From assembly GCA_033807695.1 (NCBI GenBank), contig CM066300.1:4092001-4156000 (forward strand): a stretch of 64,000 bases of DNA. The letters are read 5' to 3'. The notes under the pieces are model-generated. The model was not told the DNA's origin and ran no database searches. It worked only from the letters and a program-made list of their open reading frames with translations. A program made the position numbers and the translations under genes. Below are positions 43,811 to 55,104 of the stretch, one piece after another. Origin of the DNA: Daedaleopsis sinensis. Its lineage: Eukaryota; Basidiomycota; Agaricomycetes; Polyporales; Polyporaceae. The first letter of the stretch is position 1. Every line of letters starts with the position of its first letter.

Positions 43811-44558
43811 GATGAGGGTGATTTCAGAGGTCGGTTCGGCTTGAGGACAGATGGAATAGCTTGGTGAGTCAGGGTAAGTGGCGAGTTTTTCTGCTACCTA
43901 CCCAATGAAAGCAATGCTTTGCGTTTTCGCGACACTCAACGCGTGTGCGTTATGAAGGATGGTTGGTTATGGTGGTACAAGGATGACTTGCTAAGGCGCC
44001 GGGCCCGACGAAGTTCAATAACTTGACGGCGCCGGCATAGCCACTCCGGGCCGAGCCCGTCGACTGCCAGATCAAGATGAACGTCCCACGCTGCGGTTTG
44101 CATCTCGACCATGTCCGTTCATCCTCTTCGTCAGCGACCACTTGCTGGACGCTGCATTCATGAAACTGCGCGACCTTAGCTGAGGCGCCGTTACATCGGT
44201 GCTCCTCCTCCTCCTCCTCCTCTCCTCACTGGCAGCACGCTACGCTGCCGTCGCTTTGCCTCCGTCTCATCGGAGGCGATTCTGTCGTACTATCTGTTCG
44301 GCAACACGACTTCTATCTCTACCATAGCTCAGAGGCCTCGGTGTACTCTGTTCTGCAAGGTAACGTTCATTGTTGACAAGCTCCGTATGCATGTATTGAT
44401 GCTTTATACTACTAGGTTTAGTACAGTGATACTATGGCGACATCGACTGGAAAATACTCTTACACGATATGAACCCTGACTTAGACACTATAGTATACGA
44501 GTAAGGTACGTTCATAGTAGATGACGATAGTTTGCTATTAGCTGGTTGGAATCTGGTG
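43811..44558. other. Intergenic, with a short (CTC)7 microsatellite
   Basis: 748 bp upstream of NXT1 and downstream of the dioxygenase. (CTC)7 at 44202-44222. An open frame at 43950-44141 (minus) reads GTFILIWQSTGSARSGYAGA but has no start or family support. The words tactactag and tagtac appear at 44406-44425. Confidence 0.5.
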
Positions 44559-45997
44559 TCACGCGGTGGCTCGAACCGTTCCAGGCGTATGCCTCACATC
44601 CTGACGTTCAGTGCCTTTGGATTCGTACCATGTTTCCGGACCCTGTTCCAACAAAGTCCAGGCGGTGAGTCTTGTGCAGCATGTGTCTCTGAAGCTATAA
44701 CGCACCCTTCTGTTCTTCAGCCTCAGCTTTCTGATTCGCCGCGAGGTCCATTCTCCAGCAGTCGCGCCGCTGTTGTACTCCTCTCTGGGATTACTCGTTA
44801 CCGCATCTGCGATGAGCCTGCTCTTCTCTGCCAAGGGGCGAAGGACAACAGAATTCTTGGGGCGTGTGAAGAATGCAACGGAGTACCGTTCATAACGCGA
44901 TTGGGGTCCGGGTGGCGGCCTGACGACGGCGTACGGTGAGACCAAGCCAGTTCCCTGGAGGAATCAGAAATGACTTACATCACCCGATGCAGATTCGACC
45001 GCAGTATACCACCGCTGAATATCGACAAAGCATCTCCGATGTTGCATATGGCGTGACCAGGAATAGGCTGCGTGTGACTGTGAGTGAGCGTCCCACGCTG
45101 CTCGTCGTGAGAGACACCGACCCTGACGTAGAGCCACTCCTGCGAACCAGGCGGCATCACCTGAAGGCCTCCGAGACGGTTGTGCAAGAATGTCTACACG
45201 TGGACGAGTAAGCTTCAAGGAGCCGGTATGTTCAGGAGCCGCGGAAGGATGGACTGACCAAGGTTCCAAAATCTGTGTGCGCTCCGATGCCGGCACCACT
45301 CTGATTAGGAGGGGTCTTGACAACCCTGGCCTCGCTTCCGCACGTCTCGTCCGTTGAGTGCAAGCTAGCAAGAGAACCCTTGGGAAGTCCGAGGAGACGC
45401 TCGAAGATGTCGAGGAGCGTGTTGTTGACCGCCATCGACTTCTTGATGAACGGAATGACTGTGTTGGCCATGCGGGCGTTGACTGTCGACGGGTACGTCC
45501 GGTGCGTCGGTCGTGGCCACGTCATGGCGTCGTCTTGGGCGATGTTCAGGAACTCGACAGTGTCCCTAGTGCCATTCAGGTCGGTGGCGATGGTGCCGCG
45601 CGCCTTGTAACTGGAAGAGAAGGTTAGGAATTGTGGCTTTAGCGTAGACCAAGGTGAGACGCGTACCCAAACGAGTCACCGTTGTCGCCTTGCTCAAATT
45701 TCATTTTTTCTGCCAGAGGCAGAGCAAGTGTTTCAGCCCCGACGTCGAACATGTAGTCCACTTCTCGATCGACACCATGGTTGTTCAGGCTGGAAGAGGA
45801 GGTCGTCAGTGTGGCGTTCGGAACGACTGCTCCGGATCGTCTGCTACTCACTACCAGAAGCCCAGGTGAGTAGCAGCATGCCAAAGCTTCGCAATTTCCT
45901 CTCTGTCACCAGCTTGGAGAAGCCGGTAGTCGAGGGTGACGAGCGAGTGGGTTGGCACGTTTGCGGGGAACGAGGGGAAGGTGGTAAGGCCAGGCAT
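44559..45997 (-). CDS. Fe(II)/2-oxoglutarate-dependent dioxygenase, isopenicillin-N-synthase-like
   Basis: The start at 45997 gives MPGLTTFPSFPANVPTHSLV and LVTLDYRLLQAG, then an LGFW/LNNHGVDREVDYMF block, matching the DIOX_N domain (F.v.nHG). Next LALPLAEKMKFEQGDNGDSF and YKARGTIATDLNGTRDTVEF. The catalytic core has GIGAHTDFGTL (His-x-Asp iron ligands), then LHNRLGGLQVMPPGSQEWLY, PIPGHAICNIGDALSIFSGG, ILRSNLHRV (distal His) and RYSVAFFTRP (Arg-x-Ser, 2-oxoglutarate binding). All residues needed for activity are visible. The last segment PETWYESKGTERQDVRHTPG is the family's usual C terminus. About six exons, two short introns near 45240 and 45095. Substrate unknown; such enzymes serve secondary metabolism and detoxification in fungi. 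Confidence 0.87.
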
Positions 45998-48094
45998 GGT
46001 TGTTGTGGCGGGACCGGGTGACGACAAGGACCCGCTCCCTGCCTCCTTTTATCCGCGCGCGCGGAGACATTGGTTTGCTTTGCTGGCTTCACTCTGGACC
46101 AACATGGACATGAGGGCTAGCCGGATGGAGAATTCGCTGGCGCTGTTCTCCCGTAAGTGCCGCGATTCATCGCGATCTCCAACGAACGGGCCAGCTAGAC
46201 TCGGTGCTTCCCTGTGGTACCTGAAGAGACCCGGTGGCTAGATCGCATCGGTAGAACCTGCCAAACGCAGGGCGCCGAAAAAACTTGGTGAGTTCCTTAG
46301 TTTATCCCACCCACTTCGTGGATTGGCGAATGCCCCAATTTGACACATTCGCTCACATCTGCTAGGCGCTTCGGACTCCGGGGGCCGGAGGTTCCCTGAG
46401 GGTTGCGCTAAGGGTACGTAACGCGCAGTATGATCGGACGGGCGGGGGTAGTGTGGGGGCACCTCGAAGAAGGCAAGTTGAAGTAAGATTCATTCAGATC
46501 CTGTTAGACGAACGCTAACTCCCACAGTAGCGCACAAATGGCGTCGTGCGTAGTTTACGACAGCTGCTAGCGCCACTATCAGTGGTACGCTAGGACAACA
46601 CAAATTCTACGACGCTCTGGGCCGGCTTTCCCGCTGTAAGTTAGTGTTAATGCAACGCATTTGGCGCGCTAACTCGTAAAGGCATGAACGCGCTGTAGAT
46701 GACCGGGGGCCATCCGCGATTACTTGAGGCCTGACGTCAACATCTGTATGGCCGGCGTACCACAGCTACTTGTCCCGAGGCTTGCGGCTGATTCACAGGA
46801 CAGCGGGCGGAAGGTATGTCCGAGCCACATGAGCGTCGTCATGACTAACCGGTGTCTTTGCTCTGCCTCACTGCGTCCGCTCGGAGAGTTTGCCGGAAAC
46901 CGGCGGGCGATGCTCAGCGCAACGCCGAATCGGTGCTGGTGTGGAAAGCCTTGGAGGATGCTCGGACCCAGGTGATCGCGTCGGAGGGACGCGGGAGTAC
47001 CTGCCGATGTCAGCGCTGGGGCCAACGTCTGACCATTGGACAGAAATGCCCGGAGACGATCGTCCCCTGAAAAATGCACGTCATGCGACCGAGCAAAATG
47101 TCCTGGAAGAAGGGGGAAGGCGAGCGGCAAATCCGTACGGGAGGCATCTCTGCGAGCATTCCTCAGCTCAGGCGTGGATGGATGGATAATTATAGGGACG
47201 GGAAGGCGTTGTCAACAGCCTCCATGTGCCCACGGGCCTCGGTGCCAATTAACCACGCGAACCTGGTCGAAAATAACAACCTTCGTGCGGACATTTTGTA
47301 CCCGAAGTTCAGTTCTCGGTAGCAAACAACTGGGCATGCACTCTCAACTCCGACGCAACCGAGTTTCAAGACTCGCTGGGCAACCCACCGTTCAACTTGC
47401 CTCCGAGTCACTGCATGCATCCTCATGTTCCCGAACCCTTCCTTGATAGTTGCATGGAATATCAACGACTGAGACCCCAGCGAAGGGACTTTCCTGCGCC
47501 TGTAAGACTTGCTCGATCTTCGCTGTTTGGTCCCTACTACACTGCAAGACATTACTACATGTATTCAGAAAGCGCCCAGACATCGTTGTGAGTTATGAAA
47601 CTCTTTACAGTCTGCGAGTCTGGAGAAATTCACTAGCCGAGCCTGACTGTCAAGCGTGCATTGGCAACATAACCTAGTTCTTGCAGTGACGATAATGAAA
47701 TGTGTGCCTCTTTGTAGCTCTATAGTCAGTCACTTTAGGACACTTTCCTTTCTACTATTACTGCTACTTACGTAACTACTAGTAGATTCCGATCGTAGTG
47801 CCACGTGATGAGAAGTAGTTACCTCATTGGGTGGAGTGTCGCATGACGCGCAGGACCTTTAGCTCGCTGTGCAAGGTGGTCTCCGCTCAACCCGTTCGAC
47901 GTTCCGAGTAGTCCTGGTCTTGGACACAGACTCCAGCTGCCGACCCCTGTATCTGTGCATGTGTGCTCACTCGCTCGCTTGCGCCTGACATCTTATACAT
48001 CCTGTGGTGAACTGCCGACCGCCTCGAGTCTTGAACGATACTTCCGGATCCTTGACTTCCCCTCATTCAAGGTTGTTGAACTCTAGGCAACGAG
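45998..48094. other. Gene-poor stretch of 2.1 kb, nothing supported
   Basis: Lies between the divergent dioxygenase and AP-3 delta genes. Several frames of 70-140 codons exist on both strands around 46720-47450 but share no family motif and overlap one another. Contains actactagtag at 47775-47785. The composition between 46500 and 47600 differs from flanking promoters and could be decayed mobile DNA; nothing diagnostic seen. Confidence 0.5.
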
Positions 48095-51000
48095 ATGTGG
48101 GAACGGACACTACAGGATCTTATTCGGGGCCTGCGCGCCAACAAGAAGGATGAGAGCAAGTTCATCGCACAAGCCGTGGACGAGATCAGGACGGAGGTCA
48201 AGAGCAAAGACATGGAGATCAAGGCTGCTGCGGTACTGAAGCTCACCTACGTAAGTTGCTATACAAAGTTTCTGGCTGCTCTCGTTTGTATGGACTCATG
48301 TATACGACAGCTTCAAATGATGGGATATGACATGAATTGGGCGTCGTTCCATGTAGTGGAAGTGATGTCTGCCCCAAGAGTACACCTCAAGACTATTGGC
48401 TATCTCGCGGCTACGCAGTCTTTCCATAAGGACACAGACGTTTTGATGTTAACTACGAACTTGCTGAAGAAAGTACGTCGCGGTTTTCATACATCCCAAG
48501 TCATGCATTGTCGAGCCTCTATTCCAGGACTTAGGGTCACGACCGGATGAAGCTGCTGTCGCTTTGAATGGGCTATCTCACATTGTCACACCTGAACTTG
48601 CTCGAGATCTTTCCCCGGAGCTCATCGCCATGCTAAACCACTCCCGTCCACACATCCGCAAGCGTGCAATCCTAGTCATGTTCAAGGTCTTCACGCAGTA
48701 TCCGGATATTCTACCGCAGAGTATGAATCGACTCAGGGAAAGACTAGACGACCCTGATCCTGGTACGTCTCTTCGCAAATACTTGTCCCTGTTATCAGTG
48801 CTCATTGCTCTCCCAGGCGTTGTTGCAGCGACGATAAATGTCTTGTGCGAATTAGCACATCGAAACCCTACAGACTACCTGCCGCTAGCACCTCAGTTGT
48901 TCCATTTGTTGACTACTTCTTCCAACAATTGGATGCTCATCAAAATCATCAAACTCGTGCGTGAGGCGTGCCATATCTTATGGGAAGTACTCTCGTCTGA
49001 TACTCCCTCCAGTTTGGGACTCTCACGCCATACGAGCCTCGACTGGTGAAGAAGCTGCAGCCACCTATCACTGAGCTCATCTCCACGACTTCTGCCATAT
49101 CACTGCTGTATGAGTGTGTTCGTACTTGCATCATCGGTGGCATGCTCCAAGGCCACGGTGGGAACGCCCTCGCCAGGACGTGTGTTACTAAGTTGGCTGG
49201 ATTCTTGCAAGATGCCGATCAGAACTGTAAGCCAGTATGGCCTTACCTTACCCACAGTTTAGTTGACCAGCTATGCAGTGAAGTACATCGCGCTACTTGC
49301 AATGGTCAAGATTGTGCCCAGCCACCCTGAACTAGTCGCGGAGTACCAGGATATGATTCTATCTAGCGTCAACGACGAGGACATTAGCATCAGGATGCGA
49401 GCTCTCGATCTCGTGTCTGCAATGGTCTGTTGGTTCATTGGCATCTGCTCAGAAGCCATATTCACATAGACATCGTTAGGTCAGCCGACACAATCTCCAG
49501 GCTATCCTTCAACAGCTTCTCTCCCACCTCGTGAAGTCCGAGGCGGTCGCACTTCCGTCCGCTTCAGAGGCACTATCTCAATTTGCCCCGTCGCCCGGTG
49601 CCCCGCTTGTTCGGCCAGGGATACTTCCCTCCCAATCACCGGCTTACCGATTGACACTCGCCCAGCGGATACTGTCACTAGGCTCGCAGGACGTGTACGA
49701 GAACGTCACGGACTTTGAGTGGTACATCTCAGTCCTAGTCGATCTCGCGTACGTCGCGCGCGCCAACGTCGGGGCCGAGATTCGCGAGCAGCTGGTCGAT
49801 ATCGCCGGCCGTGTGCGCGCAGTGCGCCGCTATGCCGTACAGGTCATGGCGAAGCTCCTCAACGATGACGCGTACTTACACAATGCCTCCGAGGAGGGCG
49901 GGTGTCCAGAGGTGCTGTGGGCTGCCGCATGGATCTGCGGCGAGTACTGCAGGTGAGCGTCCTTGACGTCTGCGTCTGTCCAAGTCGCCGCCGGAGAACT
50001 GAATGGTCTTCCCAGCGAGCTTGCAGACCCTCACAAGCTCCTGGCGCGTCTGCTCCAAGAACGCATTGTAGCCCTTCCCGCTGACGTCGTCGCCGTCTAT
50101 CTGCACGCGACGATGAAGGTATTTGGGTCCTGGGCCGCCGAACTTGCCGACCGCTGGGACGACGACGACCTCCCCAAGGTTCGCAGCGTTGTAGATGACG
50201 TTGTTGAGCGTCTGGCGAGGTTTGCCACCCATCCGGACATCGAGGTGCAGGAAAGGGTGCGTTCTTCTCCTCTGGCTCGTGATCGCGTGCGGATTGCGGT
50301 AACCCCACAACTTGAACGCTGTCGCTGACACCTGTCCGCCGCTGTGCGCTCTTCCTCTCCGGCATTCAGGCTGCAGAGTTACTTCAGCTGTTCACCTTCG
50401 TCCGCGCCGACCTAACGGCATACAGGCCTCGGCCGCGGGATAATGCTATCATGTACGGTGACGCCAGCGCCGACGGGTTCGGTGAGCCGTCGTCGACACC
50501 GATGTCGGAGCCTCGGTTCCCGAAGAGCTTGTACCTCATGAAGCCTCTCTTTGGCGCTTACGAGCTGAACGCGGTAGCTCTGACGGCACAGGCGAGCGTT
50601 CCCGTCCCTGAAGGATTAGACCTCGACGCGTGGATCGTGCCGATGCAGGAAGAGCCTGTGCTCGCACATGAAGGCGACACGGACGAGGCGCCTGAAGGGA
50701 AAAGGAGCAAGAAGATCAAGAAAAAGGACGCTGGCAAGTCGAAGCGCAAGGGCAAAGGACGCGCTCGGGAAGACGACACCAAAGACGAGGACGGCGAATT
50801 TGACGGGCCGACGACCCAAGAGACTGCAGAGGACCGCGCAGAGCGCGAGCGCGTGAGTGCCTGCTCTCTTCTTCGCTTGCGCCCCGGTTTCTCGTCCCGT
50901 CCGTGTCCCATGCTGACTGACATTCGCCACCCCCTTCCGCACACCCCGTACAGCGGAAGGCCGAGCGGATAGAGCGTCAGCGGGACGACCCTTACTACCT

Positions 51001-51901
51001 GATCGACGACCGGCCGCATTCGCACACAAGGTTGGCTGCGCCCGATATCGAGGCTATCCCGGTCGTGCATCTAGACGACCTACCCCCGCTCTCGCAAGGT
51101 GCGTCTATCCCGAGCTCGGTCTATCTCTCTATCTCTTCCCCCCACCCCCCTCTTCCGTCTCCGTTCCGCAGTATCAAGCCTTTAACATTTTACGACATCG
51201 CTCACTTCTCCGTGTCCCTGGGCTCCGCTCCTCCCGTTCCCCGTCCCCGTTTCGCACTTCCCATATCCACGTCCGTCTTGCCCGGTCAACGCACACTCCG
51301 CCCCCCTCGCCCCCTTCTCCCGTCCCACACTCCTCGCCTCTCGCCGCTCCCTGACCTAACCTGACATTCCCTAACCTAAACTGACTTCTAACCTTGCGCC
51401 TGTGCTTCAACTTGTGCAGCCGCGACGCCCCGCCTGCCCAGCCTCCGGAGCGGGCCCGTCTCGCCCTCGCCACACGCGCCCGCGCAGACATTTGTGATAG
51501 ACCGGACGGGCGAGATGCCCGCCGGCGCTGTCCCTGCCCCCACTAGTTCAAGTCCGAGCCCAAGCCTCGGTGCGGGTGCGGGTCGTGTGCGCTCCCCGCA
51601 GCCGCAGCCGCACGCGTATGGACGCTCCGGCACGGGCTCGCCTGCGCTGCCCGCGTACGGCTCTGCGAACGGGAGCAGGTCCGCGACGCCGCAGCCGCTG
51701 CCAATGCCGTCCCGGTTCCCTGCGTACGACCTCGACGCGGACGAGCCGCGGCCGGGCACGCCGGAGCCGATCAAGGTGACGCGAGCGAAGAAGAAGGCGT
51801 CGGGCGCGGGCACGGAGAGGAAGAAACGGACCAAGAATGCGAAGGAGAAGGGGGAGGGGGAGGGGGCTGCTGCGACGTCGACGAGCACGCAAGCACAGTG
51901 A
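48095..51901 (+). CDS. AP-3 complex subunit delta (adaptin)
   Basis: AP-3 sorts cargo from Golgi/endosome to the vacuole; delta is one of its two large subunits. About nine exons. The N terminus MWERTLQDLIRGLRANKKDE and IRTEVKSKDMEIKAAAVLKL are diagnostic of delta adaptin. Further adaptin HEAT blocks: MMGYDMNWASFHVVEVMSAP, HLKTIGYLAATQSFHKDTDV, MLTTNLLKK, EAAVALNGLSHIVTPELARD, YLPLAPQLFHLLTTSSNNWM, KKLQPPITELISTTSAISLL and MILSSVNDEDISIRMRALDL. Then DVYENVTDFEWYISVLVDLA and CPEVLWAAAWICGEYC. The hinge region is Lys/Glu-rich (KRSKKIKKKDAGKSKRKGKG) and the conserved RDDPYYLIDD block follows. The C-terminal exon after a 300 bp intron (51101-51419) is Pro/Ser/Ala-rich with a basic Lys tail and no ear domain. 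Convergent with the Ste20 kinase gene. Confidence 0.92.
51101..51419 (+). other. Unusually long pyrimidine-rich intron of the AP-3 delta gene
   Basis: Starts GTGCGTC, ends TGTGCAG. At about 319 bp it is roughly six times the usual intron length here. It is C/T-rich, and near its 3' end several branch-point-like words (ctaac, ctgac) are clustered between 51353 and 51393. Confidence 0.6.
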
Positions 51902-52526
51902 TCGCGGGGTAGGAGGGGAGGGCAGTGCGCTGTGGGGACGACCCTGGCTGTGGGTGCAGTACTAGTATCAGCAGCCCCGAGTGCGCATCACCGTTACGTT
52001 CGCGTCGCGAGCCAGAAGACATGTAATGCAAATACACGTTTGTTTGTTCGGATTACTGGTATGCTGCGGGAGGCTATGGTATACACGGTGGTAGTACTGC
52101 GGATGCCATGGGTCGACGAGACTGGGTGGGACACGGAAGGGATGAGACAGGCGTAGGAGGAGGAGTAGGAGTAGGAAGGAGGGACGCTTTGGATACATGC
52201 AATCGCAGCATTAGCAGTGCATGGGTAGGTAGGTATGTGTAGCTGGAGATGGAATGGGATGGATGGAATGGTATGAGGGGAACACTGATGGAATAGAGAG
52301 CTTGAATCCGGGATGGAGCGATGAGCGAGAGGCGGCGGGTGGGATGGCGGGCAAGCTAAGGTGAACGTCGTATGTATGCGATCGTCCGTGAGCAGGGGGA
52401 CTGAGCGATAGTAGAGAGAAGAACGCTAGAACGACGTGTGCCAACGGTCGAGTGGTCGGAAAGTACGATAATGACAAACGAAAGTGACAAACGGACAGGG
52501 CGGCGAGAACAGAGGAACTTGGCCGC
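51902..52526. other. Intergenic between convergent AP-3 delta and Ste20 kinase genes
   Basis: 625 bp. Contains purine-rich simple repeats on the plus strand (ggaggaggagtaggagtagg near 52157-52176 and ggatggatggaatgg near 52257-52271). No coding potential seen. Confidence 0.5.
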
Positions 52527-54668
52527 TCATCGGTCGTCGTCCACCCGCTCGACCGAGTCCACAATCTCGTTGATAAGCTCTAGGGTGACTCCAGGAATTA
52601 TGCGTTCGGCTTCCGTGAATGCGCGCTGGAGCGCGCTGAGCGCGACGCGTGCTTCTTGTGTGGCGACCCGCGGGAACAGCTGTAGCAGTAGCATGGGAGC
52701 GCGTCGCGGTCGATGGACAACGGTGGGATCAATGCGGATTTTCGTCAGCGACACCCCAAATCTGGCCGCAGTTCTAGAGCGAAAGGGGGATGTACTCACC
52801 GAGGCGATGGCAGGCAGAACGACGGAGTCAAGCATGGTCGTATCGGGCAGGTCGTCGTCGACCTCCCCGCGGACGTACTCGGAGCCATAGTCGTCCTCGT
52901 CGCTCGGTTCTCGGGCGAGGCCGCTGTTTCCGTGGCGAATCGTAGCCTGCTGGTCGTACTTCTTCGACGGTGGAGGGGGGACGGCTGCAGGGATTGGCGG
53001 GAGATCGCCTTTAGCGTTGATCGTTGTCGCAATAGAGGAGGTATCGGATGCTCCACGTCGCGGGGGCGTGTATGTTGAGCTGGAGTTGGACGAGTCGTCT
53101 GAACGCGTTGTTCCATTGTTCTCCCACGTCAACGGTGGTCCAGAGACTTGCACTGGATTGGGCGCGCTGCGCCCAACGGTCCCGGCGTGGCGCACTGTAC
53201 CAAAATCCCAGAGGTCTTCGGGGTCAGACCCACCGTTCCTATACGCACAGGGAAGCGAGTGAATATAGAACGGAGAATGTATAGAAGCCGACATACAAAT
53301 CCTCCGCGTGGTGCCGCTCTTCCTCCTCGAGCTTGTCTCCTCCCTCGGCCTTCCAGCGCTCGTGGCGTTCAATAAGTTCGGTGAGATAGTTCGTCTTCTT
53401 CGCCATGCGGATGAACTTGTGCTTCAGCAGCTCGCGCGCAGACGGACGCTGATGGAGGCGTTGTTAGCATGGGAAAGGGGTTGTGCACGTCACGGTACAA
53501 CGTACATCCTTAGGATCACGTTGGAGACAACATGAGACGAACTCCCGGAAGGCCTTTGAGAACGGACCGTCCAGCGCAGGAGGTGGGTTCTTGGGGATCA
53601 GGAAGAGCACCTGTACATTGCGATGAACAAATTGCGGGAAGGAACGACGATACGCGAGTCAATGAACCTTCATAGGATGCAACTCAGCATATGGCGGCTC
53701 TCCCTTCGCCAGTTCTATCGCGGTGATACCCAGACTCCAGATATCCGCTTTGTGATCATAACCGCTCTGTTTGATGACTTCTGGCGACATCCAGTATGGA
53801 GTACCGACAAACGTGTTTTTCTTTGCAGACAGAGTCCCAGATAGCTGCCCTGATACACCGAAATCGGCAAGCTTAACTTCGCCATTTGCCGAGAGCAGAA
53901 TATTTGCCGCTACGAAAGAACGTATCAACTCGACCGAAAAGTTATCCACGAGTGCGGTGCTACTGACCCTTGATATCTCGATGGAGTTTCCCTTCGGTGT
54001 GGAGATATTCGAGCCCTTTGAGGAGTTCACGGACGATGATTGCAATATACTCCTCGCGGAAGACGCCCGGCTTCATCTGGGGAAGACTGGTAAGGTTCGG
54101 GGAAAGGAAGGAGATATTGAATGATGTCATACCAAGTCAGAGCAAGACCCGCCAGAGCAGTATCTGAAGTAATAGCTCAGGAAGAGAGTAGAACGTGTCA
54201 TTGAACTATAACACGCACTCCATGACAATCCAGAGGTGAGAGCCCTTCAGGTAGGAGCCGTGGTACTTGGTGACATGGGGAGAATCTAGTTGGGATAGGA
54301 TCTGGATTTCCTGCTGGATATCTTCAATCTCGTCTTCTGCACTCTCTAGGTCGATGATCTTAATGGCCACCGTTTTCTGGGTGCGCTTGTCGTAGCTAGG
54401 GAGGATGAGCGCGAGAACGACGGTGATTAGGGTGGTCCAGAACACACCCTTTGTACACCTCTCCAAAAGAACCCTTCCCTAGATACGATCAAGGAGAGTT
54501 AAACCGCCATACACCGGAAATAAAGTATGAGGAGGACGCACCGATTCTATCCTGCTTGACATAGAACTCCTCTGGGTCCTGGTGGTGGTTATCCTGAACA
54601 ACCTGTGTAAGTGGGAAGAGAAATCGGGGGACCATCGCGCGGAAAGAATGGTGTGAGAGACTGACCAT
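52527..54668 (-). CDS. GCK-III-type Ste20 protein kinase (MST3/MST4/STK25; Sid1/Nak1-like)
   Basis: These kinases act in septation and polarity (SIN/MOR) networks with Mob/Cdc14-type partners and Mo25. Spliced sequence: [20 protein letters not shown], then the glycine loop [11 protein letters not shown] built from two exons, [20 protein letters not shown] (catalytic Lys), [51 protein letters not shown] (catalytic loop), [12 protein letters not shown] (DFG), [16 protein letters not shown] (activation loop with GTPYWM) and [19 protein letters not shown]-terminal to the kinase is a Lys/Arg/Glu helix ([12 protein letters not shown]), a Ser/Pro-rich region and the final helix [20 protein letters not shown], near the family's dimerisation region. 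The likely ATG at 54668-54666 is followed at once by an intron. The gene is divergent from the E2 gene. At least eight exons. Confidence 0.88.
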
Positions 54669-55104
54669 GGCGGAGATTGGTCGTGAGTGAGGTCAAGAGG
54701 GTCGTGGATGTGGTCGTGAGGGACGTGATGGAGGGCAGACTCGGACGATGAACGACGGATGTGCGGGGAGATGGAGCAGGGGTGCAGAGCGACGAGATAG
54801 CGCGAAGAGCAAGGGTGCGAGAATAAACAAGAAGGCGGCCTGAGCGAGAAGATGTAGAGGGCAGAGGAGAGGTCAGCCTCTGTCCGAGTCCAACCAAGGC
54901 CCAAGTCCTCCCCGCGGTTCGTCCAAATCTGGCCCAGACTCCCCCCGCGCCGCCACTCCCGCTCAAGCGCCCGCTTAGACGCCGCACGCGTCCGGGTCGC
55001 GTCGTGCCCCTCGCCGCCTCCTCTCGACTTTGTTCATCGCGTCTCACTCCCGTTCACGTCCTTTGTCGTGCTAATCTACCGCCTTACACGCCCTACGCGT
55101 ACCT
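54669..55104. promoter_or_regulatory. Shared upstream region of the Ste20 kinase and E2 genes
   Basis: 436 bp between divergent starts. Two ACGCGT words occur near 54987 and 55095. The half nearest the E2 gene is pyrimidine-rich on the plus strand. No TATA box seen. Confidence 0.45.

Noticed and set aside
46720..47130. 136-codon minus-strand frame
   Set aside because: No similarity recognised and overlapped by three other frames. Could be a transposon relic, but nothing supports a call.
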